Shown here: positions 5,426-7,142 of the stretch, piece by piece | How positions within the stretch are numbered: position 1 is the first letter of the stretch | Layout: the number at the start of each line of letters is the position of its first letter | From: Sedimentisphaerales bacterium | GTDB taxonomy: Bacteria > Planctomycetota > Phycisphaerae > Sedimentisphaerales > SG8-4 | Assembly: GCA_016932895.1 (NCBI GenBank) | Contig: JAFGCA010000405.1 | Coordinates: forward strand, 1 to 7,142 | DNA length: 7,142 nucleotides | Direction of reading: 5' to 3' | Notes under the pieces: model-generated | Database searches by the model: none | Seen by the model: only the letters and a program-made list of their open reading frames with translations | Told to the model about the DNA's origin: nothing | Position numbers and translations under genes: made by a program

Positions 5426-6317
5426 AGTCTTGCTCCTCATCTGTATCTGTGCAATGTCCCGGTATCGAGCAGAAACGGCCCATCGCTTCCGGGGCCTCGC
5501 GCTGCTGCAGGAAGTCGAGCCACATTTGCCAAGTCTCCTTGTAGAGGGAGCCGGAGGCGGCGAGGCCGTCGTTGTGGCCGCCGCGGATCTCGACGAATCG
5601 CTTGGGCCCATTGGCCGCCTGGAAAAGGCGGGCGCCGAATTCGAAGGGCACGATTCCATCGGCCCGGCTGTGCAGGATCAATACAGGGCAATTGACATCT
5701 TCAATATACTCCTGCGTATCGTACCGGAACCAGACGAACCTGCGAACGGGCAGGTAGGGGTAATACCGGGCGGCGATATCGGCGAAAGAGGTGAAGGCCC
5801 CTTCGATCACCAGCGAACACGCCAGCACGCGGCAGGCGAGGTGTGCGGCGATGCTGCCGCCGAGCGAGCGGCCGAGCAGGATGATCCGGTCGGCGGGCAG
5901 GGATTTGTCCCGGACGAGCCAATCGTATGCGGCCCGGGCGTCGAGGTACGTGCCGGCTTCGGTGGTCCGGCCGGCGCTGCGGCCGTAGCCGCGATAGTCG
6001 AAGACGAAGCAGCTCAGGCCCAGCGAGTGAAAGAAACCGAGCAAATCGAGCCGATGCATGACGTTTCCGGCGTTGCCGTGACAGAGCAGGACGGTGCATC
6101 GGGCGTCGTCGGCCGGCACGTACCAGCCGTGGAGCGCGACGCCGTCACTGCTGCGGAAGGCGACCTCCTCGAAACCCAGGCCCGCATCGGCGGGCGAGAG
6201 CGAGACCTCCCGGGTAGGCCGATACAGCAGGCGAGACTGCAGAAAGAGCAGAATCAGCCCCCAGGCCACGTAGACTGCGACCAGGCCGCCGACTGCCACC
6301 AGAAGGATTGTACTCAT
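5418..6317 (-). CDS. Membrane-anchored alpha/beta hydrolase, BEM46/YfhR-like
   Basis: Serine hydrolase of 299 residues, probably an esterase or related enzyme of unknown substrate. Residues 3-26 form one hydrophobic segment without a cleavage site, a likely membrane anchor that leaves the catalytic domain outside or at the membrane. The motif HGNAGN at 80-85 gives the oxyanion region. The nucleophile is Ser151 in GRSLGG, the acid Asp220 in SRADGIVP and the base His248 in GGHNDG, so the triad is complete. FDYRGYGRSAG at 106-116 is typical of the BEM46/ABHD13 family. The ATG at 6317 is chosen because GCAGG ends five bases upstream and the membrane segment starts there; an upstream extension to 6452 runs into the ispG promoter and reads unlike protein. 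It is the first gene of a two-gene operon; its stop overlaps the glycosidase start by 8 bases. Confidence 0.9.
   Translation of the reverse strand: MSTILLVAVGGLVAVYVAWGLILLFLQSRLLYRPTREVSLSPADAGLGFEEVAFRSSDGVALHGWYVPADDARCTVLLCHGNAGNVMHRLDLLGFFHSLGLSCFVFDYRGYGRSAGRTTEAGTYLDARAAYDWLVRDKSLPADRIILLGRSLGGSIAAHLACRVLACSLVIEGAFTSFADIAARYYPYLPVRRFVWFRYDTQEYIEDVNCPVLILHSRADGIVPFEFGARLFQAANGPKRFVEIRGGHNDGLAASGSLYKETWQMWLDFLQQREAPEAMGRFCSIPGHCTDTDEEQDCE
5433..5438 (-). promoter_or_regulatory. Shine-Dalgarno site that decides the glycosidase start
   Basis: GAGGAG on the minus strand lies inside the last codons of the alpha/beta hydrolase gene. It is seven bases from the GTG at 5425 and partly overlaps the ATG at 5440. 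This favours the GTG as the true start. Confidence 0.6.
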
Positions 6318-6333
6318 AGTCACCTGCCAACTC

Positions 6334-6350
6334 GCGGTCGTGAAGACCGC
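6334..6350 (-). other. Hairpin in the hydrolase leader
   Basis: GCGGTC at 6334-6339 and GACCGC at 6345-6350 are exact reverse complements with a 5-base loop. The stem falls in the predicted leader, 17 bases upstream of the hydrolase ATG and near its ribosome site. It might affect translation or message stability. Chance in GC-rich DNA is also possible. Confidence 0.35.
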
Positions 6351-6384
6351 TGCCCACCGTATACTCTGTCCATAGCGTCGGTGC

Positions 6385-6413
6385 ATTTTAGTTTGCCCGG
6401 CGGCCGGCCACAA
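6385..6413 (-). promoter_or_regulatory. Candidate promoter of the hydrolase-glycosidase operon
   Basis: On the minus strand TTGTGG at 6413-6408 (3 of 6) is followed after 17 bases by TAAAAT at 6390-6385 (5 of 6). Transcription would start near 6378, giving a leader of about 60 bases that contains the hairpin at 6334-6350. The -35 match is weak. Confidence 0.3.
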
Positions 6414-6421
6414 GCTACAAT
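6393..6421 (+). promoter_or_regulatory. Candidate ispG promoter, leaderless
   Basis: TTGCCC at 6393-6398 (4 of 6) is followed after exactly 17 bases by TACAAT at 6416-6421 (5 of 6). Transcription would start about at 6428, the first base of the ispG GTG. No Shine-Dalgarno site precedes that codon, which agrees with a leaderless message. Confidence 0.45.
6394..6410. promoter_or_regulatory. Imperfect palindrome between the divergent promoters
   Basis: TGCCCGGC at 6394-6401 and GCCGGCCA at 6403-6410 are reverse complements at seven of eight positions around a single G. The site lies in the shared middle of the two overlapping divergent promoters, where a bound repressor could control both. GC richness raises the odds of chance. 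Confidence 0.3.
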
Positions 6422-6427
6422 TCCCGC

Positions 6428-7142
6428 GTGATCGCCAGAAGGCCCACGACAACCGTAGACGTCGGTTCCGTGAGACTCGGTTCTTCTGCCCCGGTCGTCG
6501 TTCAGTCGATGACCAAAGTCCCCACGACGGACATCGCGCGATGCGTGCGGCAGGTCAACCGGCTCGTGGAGGCGGGCTGCGCGCTGGTGCGGATCGCCGT
6601 GCCGCGGCGGGCGGACACCGAGGCATTCGCCGAGATCGCCAAGAAAGTCAAGGTGCCGCTGATTGCCGACGTGCATTTCAGTCCAGCCCGGGCGCTGGAG
6701 GCCATCGAGGCCGGGGCGGCGAAGATCCGCCTGAACCCGGGCAATATCAAGGACCCCGAGGACATTCACCGCATCATCGACGCGGCCAAAGCACGCGGCG
6801 TGGCCATTCGCATCGGCGTCAACGAGGCGAGCATTCGCGACCTCAGCCGCGAGCCCGTGCCGCCGGAGAAACGCACGGAGCTGATGCTCGATGAGATGCG
6901 GGGCTATGTCCGGCAGTTTGAGGATCGCGGCTTCGACAAGATCGTGCTCAGCGCCAAGAGCAGCGATACGCTCAGGACGATCGAGGTCAACCGCCGGATC
7001 GCGGAGAGTTTTCAGTACCCCATGCACCTGGGGCTGACGCACGCGGGGTTGCCTGAGGATGCGAGAATTCCGTCGGCCGTCGCGCTCGGCACGCTGCTGG
7101 CCGAGGGCATCGGCGACACGATTCGCGTCAGCGCCGCGGGCG
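6428..7142 (+). CDS. ispG: IspG, 4-hydroxy-3-methylbut-2-enyl diphosphate synthase (partial)
   Basis: Cytosolic [4Fe-4S] enzyme that reduces 2-C-methyl-D-erythritol 2,4-cyclodiphosphate to HMBPP, the next-to-last step of the non-mevalonate isoprenoid pathway. The first 238 residues are in the window; the 3' end, with the iron-sulfur cysteines, lies beyond it. Visible family motifs are VQSMT at 25-29, ADVHF at 80-84, KIRLNPGNI at 99-107, RIGVN at 128-132, SAKSSD at 175-180 and EGIGDTIRVS at 226-235. These cover the TIM-barrel substrate domain and its arginines. The GTG at 6428 is chosen because the N-terminal pattern RRPTTTVDVGSVRLGSSAPVV aligns with the family start; it has no ribosome site and probably a leaderless message. 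LGLTHAG at 201-207 has His where I expect Glu (TEAG). It is divergent from the hydrolase, 110 bases away. Confidence 0.95.
   Translation, partial: MIARRPTTTVDVGSVRLGSSAPVVVQSMTKVPTTDIARCVRQVNRLVEAGCALVRIAVPRRADTEAFAEIAKKVKVPLIADVHFSPARALEAIEAGAAKIRLNPGNIKDPEDIHRIIDAAKARGVAIRIGVNEASIRDLSREPVPPEKRTELMLDEMRGYVRQFEDRGFDKIVLSAKSSDTLRTIEVNRRIAESFQYPMHLGLTHAGLPEDARIPSAVALGTLLAEGIGDTIRVSAAG

Noticed and set aside
5430..6431. Plus-strand open frame of 333 codons opposite the alpha/beta hydrolase
   Set aside because: Antisense of a gene with a complete catalytic triad; no domain of its own.
6320..7042. Minus-strand open frame of 240 codons opposite ispG
   Set aside because: ispG is certain from its motifs, and the opposite frame shows no family pattern.

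Overview
This window looks like a high-GC bacterial chromosome segment carrying a lower-GC insert. The flanking genes are strongly G+C rich (for example 46 of 60 bases at 4141-4200). The block at about 1450-3400 is visibly poorer (27 of 60 bases at 1861-1920) and encodes a restriction-modification cassette. Several features together suggest a planctomycete, perhaps of the Phycisphaerae: a DUF5060-type secreted glycosidase, a solenoid lipoprotein, an intergenic 9-bp repeat of the kind that reads as His-Glu-Glu-His, and few Shine-Dalgarno sites. This assignment is an inference from gene content, not a proven identity.

Layout: (1) 46-1353 (+), a lipoprotein with a DUF4097-like beta-solenoid of alternating Tyr and Asn turns. 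(2) 1461-3375 (+), a complete Type II-like restriction-modification unit in the order controller (C), endonuclease (R), methyltransferase (M). The C operator and promoters lie upstream of C, R starts inside the end of C, and M has a possible promoter of its own at the end of R. (3) 3376-3709, a gene-free stretch with a 9-bp periodic repeat inside an inverted repeat, a 7-bp tandem repeat and a hairpin after the glycosidase. (4) 6317-3710 (-), a two-gene operon of a membrane-anchored alpha/beta hydrolase and an overlapping secreted DUF5060 glycosidase. (5) 6318-6427, a divergent control region. (6) 6428 to the window end (+), ispG of the non-mevalonate isoprenoid pathway, cut off by the window.

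How the genes work together: the methyltransferase closely resembles M.PvuII (N4-cytosine, beta class) as I remember that protein, but the endonuclease does not resemble R.PvuII. The nuclease has its own PD-(D/E)xK core with a Gln in the last motif. The C protein should delay nuclease expression on entry into a new host, while M can be made at once from its own promoter. The recognition sequence cannot be read from the window. The lipoprotein, hydrolase-glycosidase pair and ispG are ordinary chromosomal neighbours with no visible functional link to the cassette.

The cassette, with its two-promoter control region and mismatched R and M lineages, is the best candidate for something not yet described. 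I see no CRISPR array, transposase, tRNA or rRNA.
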